A stretch of DNA of 64,000 nt from Canna indica (taxonomy: Eukaryota; Streptophyta; Magnoliopsida; Zingiberales; Cannaceae). The stretch covers positions 10,013,501-10,077,500 of the forward strand of contig CP136896.1 in the NCBI GenBank assembly GCA_034359265.1, given 5' to 3'. The first letter of the stretch is position 1. Each line of letters opens with the position of its first letter. The notes under the pieces were generated by a model. It was given only the letters and a program-made list of their open reading frames with translations. It made no database searches and was not told the DNA's origin. This document shows positions 9,646 to 21,704 of the stretch, in pieces. The translations under genes and the position numbers were made by a program.

Positions 9646-10330
9646 GCACTTGAGTATTTGTTGTTGGTCATCGGGCTTTGCTCCGTTAACGGGGTATTAA
9701 CAATGATCGTTAGGTGGGGAGGCTCTCTTGGGCCTTTAAAAGCCCCCTGCCTCTTCCTTTATTTGTGTCCATGAGTTCTGGCATGGAGCGAAGAGTTCTG
9801 CGAGTTTTCATCCCTCTGGGAGTCTGTCTTGGGCTGGCAGTGATCACACTACGGGGCTTATGAAGAATCCGGGGAAGCGAAACTGGTCGTGGCAACATAG
9901 GTGGCTGGGGACCTTCAGTCGACGGATCGCGGTGAGTTCGCACCATGGGACTTATGTAGCGGACGTTGTTCTTGCTGATCAGTCGTCCTACTCCTGGAAG
10001 CCCTAGTTGCACTTGGGTCACACTCATTTAGAGCGAGCTGGTCTCATTTAGAGCTGGGGGCCGCAATTAGGGCCGAGGACCAAACTCGGTGTTAAGCCGA
10101 GCTCGTGAGGAGCACACTTCAAGTCGTTGAGGTCACTGGGCCCGGAGGTGGTGGCGCCGAGGCCGAGCACCAGAGCGCGCTTCGGGTCATTGAAGGCGTT
10201 GGGCCCCGGAGGTGGTGGTGCTGAGGCCGGGGATCGTGCTTGGGGCCGAGAAGGATAGATGCGTTGCGTAAGATGGGAGTTGTTGCCGTCGTCGAGTGGT
10301 ATTCCTGTCACGAGATCGTGAGAGTTCCTT
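9646..10330. other. Non-coding, LTR- or UTR-like sequence between the two gypsy elements
   Basis: No convincing protein is encoded. The sequence is GC-richer than its surroundings, with a TTTAAAAG box near 9736 and repeated phrases such as GGCCGAG and CATTTAGAGC (10025-10055), and a duplicated GTCATTGAAGGCGTTGGGCCC-like unit around 10115-10215. It may be LTR or untranslated sequence of either gypsy element, but I could not define LTR ends. Confidence 0.4.
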
Positions 10331-10559
10331 CATTGTGCGTTGTTCAATAGCTATAAATAATCTAGACATAGAGAGATGTGGAAAAGGTAGAGTAGTATTA
10401 TTGAGTAATTTATTAGATAATAGTACATTGGATCCCACCGAATGAGATGCTCAGCCCACACATGGTGGTGCCTCGTTAAAACCCTCAAAGGGAAAATTGT
10501 GTGGGAGAAAACTACAATGAAGGAAAAAGAGTACACCGTCCATTTGTAGTTTAAGGGTG

Positions 10560-11232
10560 GATTGTTTAGCTATAGTAGGCCCACAAGGAGGCCGCTTTCC
10601 ACGTCTGTGGGAGTTCTCGACCAGAGAGTTCGGCGATTTTGTAAGCTCCCTTTTCAATGTCTTTGATGATGTCATATGGGCCTTACGAATTTGGGGCAAG
10701 TTTCCCTTCCCTGGTGGGCTTTCTCAGAGTTCTATATTCCTTCGTACTAGATCGCAATCTTTGAAATTCCTCGGTCTGATATGTTTGTTGTACTTTCGAG
10801 TTATTCTGATTTTCATGGCTTCCTCGCTAACCTTGGTAAGCTCTTGTTATTCTTTAACGAAGTCTAGCTTGGCCTGTCGGGTTTCTGAGTTGCTTTGTTC
10901 ATTAAAGGTTGCTCTGCGGAGGCTGGGCTCTACAATCTCGATAAGTATCATGCCCTCTTCTCCATAGATGAATCTGTAGGGAGTTTCTTGGGTGGACGAC
11001 TGGGCGGTTGTATTATAACCCCGTAGCACTTCGGGCAGCTCCTTGTCCAGTGCTCCTTGACCTTGTCGAGCTTCTTTTTGAGTCTCGTGAGGATGACTTT
11101 GTTGGCCGCCTCTGCTAAGCCATTGGTCTGTGGGTGCTCCACTGAGGAAAAGAGATGTTGGATGTTGAGGTTCGAGCAAAATTCTCGGTTGACGAGTTCG
11201 CGTGGTATGCCATATCTGTAGATGATCTTTTT
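10560..11232 (-). pseudogene. Gypsy-2 integrase, C-terminal half
   Basis: The reverse complement reads KKIIYRYGIPRELVN, SSVEHPQTNGLAEAANKVI, LDKVKEHW, TPYRFIYGEEGM, PSLRRATFNEQ, then a lysine-rich DNA-binding tail resembling LSPNWKGPY of the family. QTNGLAEAANK is the usual motif around the catalytic glutamate. The first half lies beyond the solo-LTR insertion, from 17176 upward, and the codons for W-K-K are split by it. Confidence 0.85.
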
Positions 11233-11799
11233 TGTCACGCCCCAAATCCTAGGATCACGTGACTGGCTAGAGTACGCCCTTGTACTCCGAAGCCTATCAA
11301 CATACACATGCCAAATGCGGAATGAAATGAAGAACTATGCATATATCGAATAAGAATGTCAAGACACTAAGTATGTGTACATAATCCAAGTTCTACAACC
11401 ATACACATGATAATATGCAATGACCAAAACTCCATATGACTCGACTACGACCATACATGTCACGAGATTCGTCGCTTGAGCTTGCAATTCCCAGCCACTC
11501 CACATGATATGTGATCAGTTCTAATGAACTCAATGGGTGGCTCGCACCGAGCCATCGCTAAGCAAAACCATATTAATTAAATAATGTAAAACTGTCCCTA
11601 GCGAACCAGTATATCATAGATATAAATATCCAAGTAAACCATCAAAAACATTAACGCAATGTCCATGCACACCTCTCGTGCGCGCTCGCACACGCACCCA
11701 CACCGGCCAGTCTCGACCAATACCAAATTCATAAATAATGCAATAGCAAGCACACAAGCCGGGGAAGACATTAGGAATAACCCTCTAACACATACCCAC

Positions 11800-12085
11800 G
11801 GCACCACTAGGTATGGTGCTAGGAAGGCCCTCTAGCACGTATCAATCCATGGGATAAACAGCCTAGAAAGGCCCTCTAGTGCTGCTGTCCTCTCCTGCCT
11901 GGAAAGCCCTCTAGCAAGTTTCCACCGGGTATGATGCTAGGAAGGCCTCTAGCACGTACCCATCCATGGGATAGACAACCTAGGAAGGCCCTCTAGTGCT
12001 GCTGCCCTCTCCTATCGGGAAAGCCCTTCGACATGTCTCAACGCTAGGAAAGCCCTCTAGCGAGTCTCCACCGTTAGGAATGCCC
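11800..12085. repeat. Tandem repeat with CCCTCTAG units in the outer element
   Basis: A unit of roughly 125 bp is present twice, each with several AGGCCCTCTAG phrases and a shared CCATGGGATA block (11847 and 11963), followed by shorter partial repeats. It is not shared with the other family L copies. Confidence 0.7.
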
Positions 12086-12089
12086 TCTA

Positions 12090-14231
12090 ACAGCATCAAA
12101 AGCACAATACATAAACACACCATTTTTGTGCAACAACATTGAATAAAAATATAAATTTTCCATGTCGTGTATAAGTCACAACATCTAAGTGAGTATGCAA
12201 TTATCACCCATATTCATATAATTCCAAGACTATATGGGTACCTCAAGATGTAAAAACCAGCACACATTACATACCCAAAAATAAAGATTTTGAGCATACA
12301 ACACAACCATTTCAGCCACCATCATGGCTTAATTAGATTATTATCTCAAGTAAGTTCAGCAAACAATCTAGCCATCCATACAGCAATAGAATGCATGTCC
12401 GGTTGACTTATTCAAACACCGAAATCAATATAAATCCACACACATAATCTGAAATATAATAGTCGACTGAGCATTTCTGAGCAAGCATGAATTGAAATAA
12501 AATCGAATATGAAAGCGGGTAGTAATTCAATGTATATTAAGTCTACCATAACGACAAGTTTCGATGTTGTCGGAACAATCTCATTGCTCAAGTGAAAACT
12601 AGGCAAGCACCCAACACTTAGCCAAATTTTTGCACTGCTCAAAAGTTAATAGTTTAATTTTTGCTACCTCTACCAAATCATTGATTTTAAATGAAATGGC
12701 TATAAAAATCATAGAATATCAATTATGAATATCATACAATCTAACCACAAAATTTCAGATCATTTGGACGACTGGTCGACCACGAAATGGCGTGTCGAAC
12801 TGGCTATCCTGAATTTTCTGCATCTAGTAGTAGATTTTTCGGTTTAAGTTGTTGTCTTAGAAAATTCATAACTAAATCAATTCTTACTCTTTATCCTCCC
12901 CAGATTCGTATGGTTGTTCACATACCCCACTACGACTTCCCAAAATTTCACTGTCATTGGACAAGATTTCATTCACCGAATATGGTATCAAACTTTCAAC
13001 TTTTTACAGTTTCTGTTATGTGCAGAAATATACAGTTTTAGGTAGCCTTCAAACTAAATTTATAAATTCAGTCTACTCAACTCGGAATTCACTGAAATTT
13101 AGTATCGGAGTTGTCCAAGTCCCCTACGAACTATTCCTGATAGTTCGCACTAATCAGACGACGTCTCAGCCTCCGAACTAAGTGTCAAAAATGCAAACAA
13201 ATAAATCTGGACAGTTTTCTATGCTCAGTCCATCTCCTTATGATCATCTAAATGTAGGATTTCCGGCCCTTAACTCAGCCCAAAATAACCATAATTAGTT
13301 CTCATACACATAACCCATGTAGATACAAAGATTTGGAATCCAATTATTAGGAATAGAGCATAAACATGTGGGTGTGACATTTTATCAAACAATTGATGAG
13401 CAAGTTTTAGGCCACACCTTACCATGTATCATTAGCTCCAAAAGGTTCCATTCAGTCAGCCATAATTGAATCGTCTCACAGGACTCAGGACAACAATAAA
13501 GTAGTGTCATGTTAACATCTATGAACTCAAACAAATCTTGGTATAGAATTTGCAACTTCCTGATATCTGACTACAGTATTTCACATGTATGAAAAGTTAA
13601 ATATTTTAGTTAAAGTTTTGAAGACATGTGCAGATTGTGCTGTCTAAAGTATTCTGAGTAAGCTCATAGCTTTTCATGTGTCATTACTCAAATGAGTTAT
13701 TCTGGAGAACTACCATACCGAACCAACGGTTTTTTTAAAAAATATTCCAACTAGAGTGCTAAACAGCTGCAGTATCCATCATCAAGAGCAATAAATAATA
13801 AGACCTCCATCTTCTCAATCTATACCAACTAGTAAATTCTAACAATCAAAAGCACCAAGAAGATCGTCCTTTTCCCTTCAAATCCTAGATAAATGTTATC
13901 CCCACAAGATAGATCAAACTATTTTTGCTATTGAAATAAATTGCAACAAATGAATCAAAAAAATATATTCAAAGGAATTCGAAACAAAATCCTGCACTTC
14001 ATGCTGTGCTTCAATCGTTCAACAAAATTACCAGGTTTTGTTTCCAAATTCAATCTCATAAAACAAATGAGAATCAGCCACAGAAGCAGTAAAACAAAAC
14101 GCCTATCTCTAGATGCGGAGTAAGAAGAAGAAATCACAGCATGCTTCTCATAGCTAAACTTGGGGAAAACATCCCTACAACTAGAAATCAAACCACTCAC
14201 CTTGGAGGACAAGACGAGGAGAAGAAGAAAA
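12090..14231. other. AT-rich body of the outer element, no gene
   Basis: About 2.1 kb with no frame longer than about 90 codons and no protein resemblance. It is the non-coding body of the outer LTR-like element. A splice-donor-like complement (ACTCACCTTGG) is found near 14196. Confidence 0.6.
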
Positions 14232-15159
14232 TGTGATTATATTTATTTGGTTTCATAGCAGAAAAGTGAGGACTTAAATTTCGTGAGTTAGCGGAGTCTC
14301 GGGGTGGAATTTGATAAGTTATTAATTTAGGAAAAATTTAGAATTTTTTTATATAATTATTATTTCTGTAAATTGGCATGTCATGGTGAGAGTAGACCTC
14401 GAGGCGAGTTCAACGATTCAATTGGAATTCGAATCGGACCTAAAACGAACTCAAAACGAATTTTTCTAGTTGGGTCTATTAGTGAATGGCAAATAGGTAA
14501 TTCGTGGTTTAATTAAACCCCAAGCTTTAAATTGGGGAGGAGCTGTGTGGCTGGGCACCGATAGCACCCGAGCAAGAGAGGAGGAGCGGCGTTTGGAGGT
14601 GGACGAGGCTGACCACGGCCGAATTTTGGCGAGCTCGCTGGCGGCGGTCATCTGAGGATTCCAAATACTCTTCTTCCCTTTCATTTTCCCTAACCGGTGA
14701 GTGATTTAATTTCCTTCTTCCTTGCTCCTCAATTTTAGCTCCCGCCTGCCCCCTTTCAAGTTCTTGAGATGGTTTTCTTGCTTTTCTTGTGACGGGACGA
14801 TTTGATTCTTGATCGGAACATGAAATCCTTCTATTGCTATCAATGTATTCTTTGCTAGGATTTGGAATTGGGTAGAGCCGCACATCCCAGCCGAGTGGAC
14901 TAGGTGGGTGTCGCCCAGTCCCCTCCCTTAAGAACCTTAATTTATCAATGTTTGAGCATTCTTTGATGTTGATAAATCTTGATCCTACATTAATAGAGAG
15001 AAATTCTTGTATATGTCAAGTATTATTCTTCACTGATTGAGATGCCGCATGAACCATATTCATGTATATTTCCCGTATCTTTGGTTTCCTTGCCGCATAA
15101 ACCATGTCTCATGCATGTACTATGCATATTTCTTGTTATTACTTGCCGCATGATCCTAG

Positions 15160-15290
15160 ATTTAGTGCAGCCGCCCCTCCTGCGTTGAAAGGCCACTCGG
15201 CCTTGGGTGAAACAGGGGCAGCCGCCCCTTCCTGTTGAAGGCCGCATGGTCTCGGGGTGAAATAGGGGCAGCCACCCCTTCCTTGCTTAC
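15160..15290. repeat. GCAGCCGCCCC tandem repeat inside the inner element
   Basis: Three degenerate copies of a unit of about 55 bp containing GGGGCAGCCGCCCCTTCC and a GTTGAAGGCC phrase. Confidence 0.65.
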
Positions 15291-16004
15291 AGTTAAGGAC
15301 ATAGCTTTAATTTAGTTGAGCAGTAGGTTAGCACACATTAACTTAGAGACCTTAAACTTTATTGTCGGAATCATACCGCCCATGCCCATGTATGTTCATT
15401 ACATTTAACTTAAGAGACAAGTGAAAGATAGGTTTCCCTTAACATGCTATTAAATTCTGGTATACACATATAGGATTAATAAAATTATGCAAGGGTATTT
15501 ACAACCCAAGCCGGCTGCCCATGGGCAGAATTAAGGTGATAAATAAATGGCTCTTTGCATGGAACGAGGGATTATTTGGTATGCCTTCTAGTTATGGCAT
15601 GTTTGCAAATATGTATAGATGAATGGTAATTCTTTATATTTTATAGATGTGGCATGTTGGAATTTATGCAGATAAAAGGTATGGCTTGGTTATGATTGTG
15701 CACATAGAATTTATTGATTATTTCATGAGAATTGTCTTTACTCACATGCTATGTATAATACGGGACATGCGCCTATTTACTAGTGGTTATTAAGGGCTCA
15801 GGTGGCCCCAGGATGGTTTACAGGCATGAAGGTGTTATGTATTTATTTTATGTTATTTATATATATACTGTGGATTGGTTGTGAATGCCTGGATCTGCTT
15901 GTGGATGTGGACCGGGAAGCTCGTCAGTCGCCACACTGACGATCGACCAGGGTGGCATGAGCGAGAAGTACATTGAGACAGAGCAGTGATCAGCGCCCGA
16001 CTCG

Positions 16005-16095
16005 TAGATCGATGGGTCTTTGGATTATTGGACCGACGGGTCCCTGGACTTCGGACCGACGGGTCCCTGGATTTTGTACCGACGGGTCCTTGGAC
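16005..16095. repeat. Short tandem repeat, GGACCGACGGGTCCYTGGA
   Basis: Three to four copies of a unit of about 27 bp; each contains the near-palindrome GGACCGACGGGTCC. It sits between the two GGGAAGCTCGTCAG stem-loops of the inner element. Confidence 0.75.
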
Positions 16096-17175
16096 CAGGA
16101 AGCTCGTCAGTATGCCACGCTGACGACCGACTCGGGTGGCTTGCGTGGATGATTGGATAATTGTACTTGTTATTTATCTCTTGTTGGATTTTAATATGCT
16201 ATTTATATGGATGCATGGCTACGCTTGAGTATATATGCATTTCTTGGCATATCTAACTCTGTATATGAAGCATTTGATTTATAAATTCATATGTATATCT
16301 GCTGGTTTGGATTCTTGAGCATGGTTGCATGAGATTATGTCACTCACTAAGTCCTAGTTGGACTTATGGTTTTATTTACTATATTCCATCACCTGAGCGT
16401 GATCTGACAGGTATTGGGATGCAGTAGCGCGGCTGGTGGCGTTAGGGACGACGGATCTCGTGACACGTCGTGGTCGGGGGATATGTTGAGTTTGTAGGGT
16501 TGTTTATATTTCTTTTTAGATAGATGAGTGTCTAAACTTTGTTTTCGCATTTGAAAGTCAAAAACTTCGTCTATGATTATTTGATTTATTTTATGTGAAT
16601 CTTAAACATTTGAAATCATCAAATTATTTATTGATTGGTTTTGGAATCTTGATAAATTATGTTTATTACAAGAAAATTGGTTTTCTTTTATGAACTGTTC
16701 AATGTTTCATTTTTTTTTGTTATTATGATTGAGTTAGGCTTCGGGGTACATGTAGTACTCTGGCCGGTCATGCTCGGGTTTTGGGGTGTGACAGATCTCC
16801 ACAAGGGTTGCGCCTCCTCCTCCCTTTCACTCGCCCAAGAATTGCTAGCGATGCGTGCGGCTCTCCCTAGAGCCATATGGCCCCTTGTATAAGTCTTATA
16901 TTTTTTTCAAATTACCAATTTACCCTTGACTCAAGTGAACCCTCATTACCCGGTCTATACTCGTCCAAATCGAGTTCCAATCGAACTGCCGGATTGGGCT
17001 CAGACTCCACTCGAACCCAACCTTTCATCTCAACTTAAATAAAATAATCTTACTCGTGCATAAGGGCTATACCCTTAATCACGGCCTTGGCGATTTACCC
17101 GGCCCACTCCAACGCGCATCTCGGCTTTCCGACCGAAGCCAAAATTATTATTATTATTTTTTCACGAGTATTACA

Positions 17176-18480
17176 TTCTTCCACACGAACTGTTTAACCT
17201 TCTCGGTTGCAATCGAGGCTAAAGGTTCGACCTCTATTCACTTGGTGAAGTAGTCAATGACTACTACCAAGTATTTGACTTGTCATGGGGCAGAAGGAAA
17301 GGGAGGCTGATTCCCCACTTGTGGAACAGTCAGCTGGTTTCGGAGCTATGTAATGGCCAGGGGTGATTTTGTGAGACTTTTCAGAATCTCTGGCACTTGT
17401 CACACATTTTGACGTACATGCTGCAATTTATCTTCATGGTTGGCCAGAAATATCCATCTCGAAGGATCTTAGCTACTAAGGATCTCCCTCCGATGTGATT
17501 GTCGCATATTCCTTCATGCACCTCTACTATCACGGTGTCTGCTTATGGTGGGCCAATGCGTTTAAGCAATGACTGAGAGTATCCCCTTATGTAGAGTTGG
17601 TAGTCAAGGAGGGTGTAGTAACTCACCATCCTTCTGAACTTGTTTTGATACTAGATGAGCTCTAGTACCTCTCCTTGCCTGAGGTAGGCTATGTAAGGGG
17701 TTCTCTAGTCGGTTGATTGTTCAACTGCTAGGACTTCGACCGAGGTGTCGATCGGTTAGATACTCGGTTGACTGAGGAGTTGTTGGATGACCGACCTATT
17801 ATTTTGAGTTCCATGATGCTGGTGAGCTTAGATAACATGTCAGGTTGGGTGTTTTCCTCCCTAGGTATATGCTGGATCATACAATAATCCAAGTTAGTTT
17901 TTAAGGAATGTACTAGGGACATCTACCTTTCTAGGGAGGGGTCCCTTGCTTGGCTATTTTCATTGACTTGTCCTACGACCAGTTATGAGTCGCTTTTGAC
18001 ATTCACTTTCCGGGCTCCTATGTCACGGGCAAGCTTTAGTCCGGCGACAAGAGCTTCATACTCCGCCTGGTTATTGCTTGCTTTAAACTGGAACTAAAGG
18101 GTATGCTCTAGGGCGATTAATTGCCTGATCATTCTCTATGATGATGCCAGTTCTACTTCCTCTCTCGTTTGAGACGACGTCCATGAACAACGTCCATGCT
18201 TCCACTTGGTTGGGGTTGCCTTCCTGGTTTGTGAACTCAACGATGTAATCTGCCAACACTTGGGCCTTGGTGGCCGGGGCCTCTTGGCTAGGTACTCTAT
18301 GTTGAATTCAAAGGGCTCTACCGACCAATATATAATCCGTCTTGGACTTGCCTGATCGATTGTTCTATGTGTAACAGATGTAGTAACTATGGAAGTACGA
18401 CCTTAGTCTCCTGGCCGAGATGACCAGAGCAAAGGTGAGCTTTTCCAGCCTCTAATATATTGTTTCTGGTCCCTAGAGAA
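17176..18480 (-). pseudogene. Gypsy-2 RNase H and integrase N-terminal half
   Basis: The reverse complement carries RNase H landmarks (KPIYFV-like, GPETIY, RLEKL at about 18400-18480; a WTLFMDVVSNE stretch near 18190 with the first catalytic aspartate), then IPREENTQPDMLSKL (about 17870), then the integrase zinc region and IDYFTKWIEVEPLASIATEKV ending at the outer element. Several stop codons break the frame. Order and wording match Gypsy-1 at 2090-3590. Confidence 0.8.
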
Positions 18481-18869
18481 CTTCGTTAACGAAGTAGATC
18501 GAATTCTGATCTCTTCCCTTTTCTTGGACAAGTATTGAGCTGATGGCATTTTTTGTGACTGTGAGGTACGGGAAAAGTGTTTCCCCCTGCCGAGGTTTGT
18601 TTAGGATAGGTAGATTGGCGAGGAAACTCTTGAGTTCCCCAAACGTCCGTTCGCATTTCTCGTCCCACTAGAAGTCTTGATTCTTCCTTAGGATTTTGAA
18701 AAAGCGGGCAGCTCTGTCTGCTGGCGTAGAGAGGAATCTCGATAGAGCGGTCATTCTCCCCTTGAGTTACTACACCTCTCAAATATTTCAAGAGCTACGC
18801 ATTTATTGGATCGCCTAGCACTTCTCCGGGTTTGATTCGATCCCTCGATTGGTGAGCATGAGTCCGAGG

Positions 18870-19450
18870 AACTTGTCGTCGTGTACTCCGAAGGCACAAT
18901 TTTATGAATTCAACCTCATATTTTAGCGCCTGAGCTAGTTGAAGATTTCTTCAAGGTCATCGTAATGGTTTCCAGTGGCAGACGTTTTGGTGACCATGTC
19001 GTCCACATATACCTCCAGATTTCGGTCGATTTGTTGTTCGAAGGCTTTGTTCATTAGGCGCCGGTATGTGGCACCTGCGTTTTTTAGCCCAAAGAGGATC
19101 ACCTTGTCGTAGAAGTTAGAGTACTTTGTGATGAAGGCTATTTTTTCTTCGTCCTCAGGGTGCATCTGGATCTGGTTGTAACCTGAGTATACATCCATGA
19201 AGCTCAAGTACTGATATCTTGAGGAGTCGTCGACGAGTTTGTTTATGCTCGGGAGCGGATAGGAATCCTTCGGGTAGGCTTTGTTCAGGTCGGTGAAGTC
19301 TTCACACATTTTCTTCACCATCACGATGTTTGCGAGCCATGTGGTGAATCTGATTTCTCTAATGAAGTTGGCTTTCAACAACTTTTCGGTCTCTTCGAGG
19401 GACGCTTGTTGGTGCTTGGCTCCAAGCTTTCTCTTCTTTTTCGCCACAAG
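18870..19450 (-). pseudogene. Gypsy-2 reverse transcriptase core
   Basis: A frame of 170 codons (18935-19447) holds most of the RT: CEDFTDLNKAYPKDSYPLP, FMDVYSGYNQIQMHPEDEEKIAF, GLKNAGATYRRLMNK and YVDDM, the catalytic box with two aspartates. It breaks shortly after YVDDM. This is the best preserved gypsy coding segment in the window. Confidence 0.92.
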
Positions 19451-19639
19451 TTTGACCTAGGGTCAATGGCGAGCTTGTGGCAGATGACTCTGTGATCTAT
19501 TCTTAGCATGTTGGCCGGCGTCTATGTAAATAGGTCAGCATTGTCTTTAAGCAGAGTGCTGGGTTGGCTTTTAAGCTCGGTGGGTAGGCGAGCTCTGTTG
19601 AAGGTCACATGTTCGGGGGAAGCCTCGATCTGGACAGGT

Positions 19640-20030
19640 TCTAGGTTGTCGGCGGGCTAGGGCCGTTCTTGGACATCTCCTCTAGGGTCCAATTCAAATA
19701 TCTTTGCGTTGATGCTTTGTATGAAAAACCAAGTGCGCTAGTTGGGATAAATACTCGGTGCCTCTCCCAGCTACCCTGTTTCTGCTTCAAGCACTTGTTG
19801 TAGCAGAGACGGGCTTCTTTTTGGTCGACATGGATCACTCCCACTTCTATTTTTGAAATGAGGAATTTGAGCACCAGGTGGGGAGTCGACACAATGGCTC
19901 CCAAGCTATTTAGTGAAGGTCGCCCAAGAAACATGTGATAAGGGCTGGGGCAATCGATGATGAGATATTGTACATCTGTTGATTTAGTTTTTGGTGGAGA
20001 GCCGAACGTTGTAGTAAGCCACACATATCC
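19640..20030 (-). pseudogene. Gypsy-2 protease-linker region
   Basis: The 127-codon frame includes YLIIDCPSPYHMFLGRPSLNSLGAIVST, a segment typical of the stretch after the aspartic protease of Ty3/gypsy polyproteins, then LKFLI and VDQKEARLCY. The catalytic DTG/DSG expected upstream (about 20150 on the minus strand) appears as V-D-P-G and is degenerate. Confidence 0.7.
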
Positions 20031-20499
20031 TTAGATGCTGACTTGTTCTCTTGATAACTCGATGAGATCCCTATTGTAGGGGTGGAGGGATGCTTCGGTC
20101 AGCTGCATATTTTTGAATGTTGGGTAGAATAGAATGATGGTTGAGAACCCCGGGTCCACTATAACTTTTATGACAAGGAAGTCACCATAAATTATAGAAA
20201 TGATGATTGTGTTATATAAGTTTTTATCAATCCACTAGAAATTGGATTCATAGAACGATATCACGAGGGTTCGTATGTGAGGCCTCTGCGGACGGGTCGT
20301 GTTATCGATCGCCACGATGGCTTGGAGCAACTTATTTCTGGCCGAGCTTGTCTCGCCTCCTCTAGCGAATCCTCCAGCTATATGGTCAATGACTTCGTTG
20401 ATTTCAGTGCTAGTCTAGCTAGCTCTTCCGCCATCTTGGTTTCCCCCAATGTTTCTCGCGGGTGGTGTTCTGCTCGGGCTGCGACGTTGGGAGCCGTAG

Positions 20500-21284
20500 T
20501 ACTATCGATCCTGGCCGTGACTTCTCCTGCTGCTAATGTAGCGGTCGAGGTGGCCTTCCCTTATAAGGCGCTCGATCTGGTCTTTGAGCATCACACACTC
20601 TTCGGTGGTGAGCCCGTAGATCCAATGGAATTCGCACTTCTTACTTTTGTCAGCATTAGGCGAGGATTTTTGCATTCCCACATTGTTGGGGTACCTGAGT
20701 AGTTGCAGGTTGTAAATCTCCCGAAGAATGGTTTTCCTCTTGCTGTTCAACGGGGTGCATTCATCATATCTAGGGCTTGATCGGGATGGTGATCTCCCAA
20801 TCTTGATCATCACCCTTTTTGTTGGGCCTTTTGCCTTTCTTGTCCTTTGCATCGTCTTTGCCGGTCTGCCTGTCGGCCTTTCTGGCCTCTCAGAGTTCTT
20901 CAATTTCCATGTAGCACACGACTCGCTCTTGGAACTCGGCCATACTCCTCGATTTGGACAGTGAGATCTGGTCCGCAAACTATCCGAGTTTCAGACCGTG
21001 CTTGACATAATATAAGTCGAGGTGAGGGTCAAGGTTGGGGATTCCATGGCCACGGCATGAAATCTTTTCGAGTACTCCCTTAGCGGCTCATGTTGTCCTT
21101 GCTTGATGCAGTGAAGAGAGTCATTGGTCTTGGAGCAGAACCAAGACGAGGAGAACAGGTTGGTGAAGGCTCTGGAGAGCTCCTGGAAGGTGTGAACTGG
21201 CCCTGGCTGGAGGGTACATGGAGAACCAAACTAGTGCAACCTTCTCCAAAAAGGTGGGGAAAAATTGGTCAATGCATGCAATGA
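20500..21284 (-). pseudogene. Gypsy-2 gag, C-terminal part
   Basis: The reverse complement reads FFPTFLEKVALVWF, then KRFHAVAME, then CEFHWIYGLTTEECVMLKDQIERLIREGHL, the CxFH..HG...ECxxLKxQIExLI pattern of gypsy gag proteins. The frame starts next to the inserted sequence at 21285, and the N-terminal part is found at 24378-24836. Confidence 0.8.
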
Positions 21285-21704
21285 TGACTAATTAATATCT
21301 TTTACTTCTATTATTATTATTAATTATTATTTATTAAATATTTGTTTGTGTTATTAAATTATATTTTAATATCATTATATTATTATTTATCTAATAGAAT
21401 TTTGATTTTTTTTGATTTGAAATTTTTAATTATTTTTTTTCTTTCGCTTCGGTTGCCAATTTTTAGATAAAAATTAAAATTCGAAATTTGAAATTCCAAA
21501 ATAAAAATGTGAAATTCCACCGAGATCTAAAAAAGAATTAATAAACTGTAGAAACTATGAAATTGTCAAAGCCAGTTGGTTAAAACAAAACAAACAAAAA
21601 AACTACCGACGACCAAATAAATCATTCCCATTATATTTTTTTAATCGTAATTTAATTTCTTCTTTTATTAAAAGTATTATCTCTTCATATTTTCCATCTT
21701 ATAA
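21285..21704. other. AT-rich sequence beside the family L element
   Basis: About 420 bp, roughly three quarters A+T, with no gene. It lies between the gag frame and the TGTTATATCC start of the family L element. It is part of what interrupts gag, but it is absent from the clean solo LTR at 32889-35178. It may be internal sequence of the same element or a separate insertion. Confidence 0.4.

Larger units (their letters stand above)
14232..16793 (+). mobile_element. Inner solo-LTR-like element (family L), plus sense
   Basis: The right end GGGGTGTGACA (16783-16793) is clear and equals that at 24376. The left end is set at TGTGATTATA, which gives 2.56 kb, close to the other copies; no clean 5-bp duplication was found (GAAAA against GATCT), so that edge is uncertain. 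Landmarks are ACCGGTGAGTG at about 14693, the stem-loop phrase ACCGGGAAGCTCGTCAG with CTGACGA at 15909-15940 and again near 16098, AAGTCC..GGACTT at 16350, and CTTCGGGGTA near the end. No protein is encoded. Confidence 0.6.
11233..17175 (-). mobile_element. Outer solo-LTR-like element (family L), interrupted
   Basis: The ends are TGTCACGCCCC at 11233 and ...ATTACA at 17175, that is TG...CA, inside the integrase of Gypsy-2. The flanks TTTTT (11228-11232) and TTCTT (17176-17180) are a plausible 5-bp target duplication with one change. Its sense is taken as minus because the GGGGYGTGACA end is the 3' end in the other copies. It holds the family landmarks, including a GGTGAGTGG splice-donor-like site (complement near 14200) about 0.4 kb from its start. 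An opposite-facing relative occupies about 14232-16793. Without that it would be about 3.4 kb. No protein is encoded. Confidence 0.7.
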
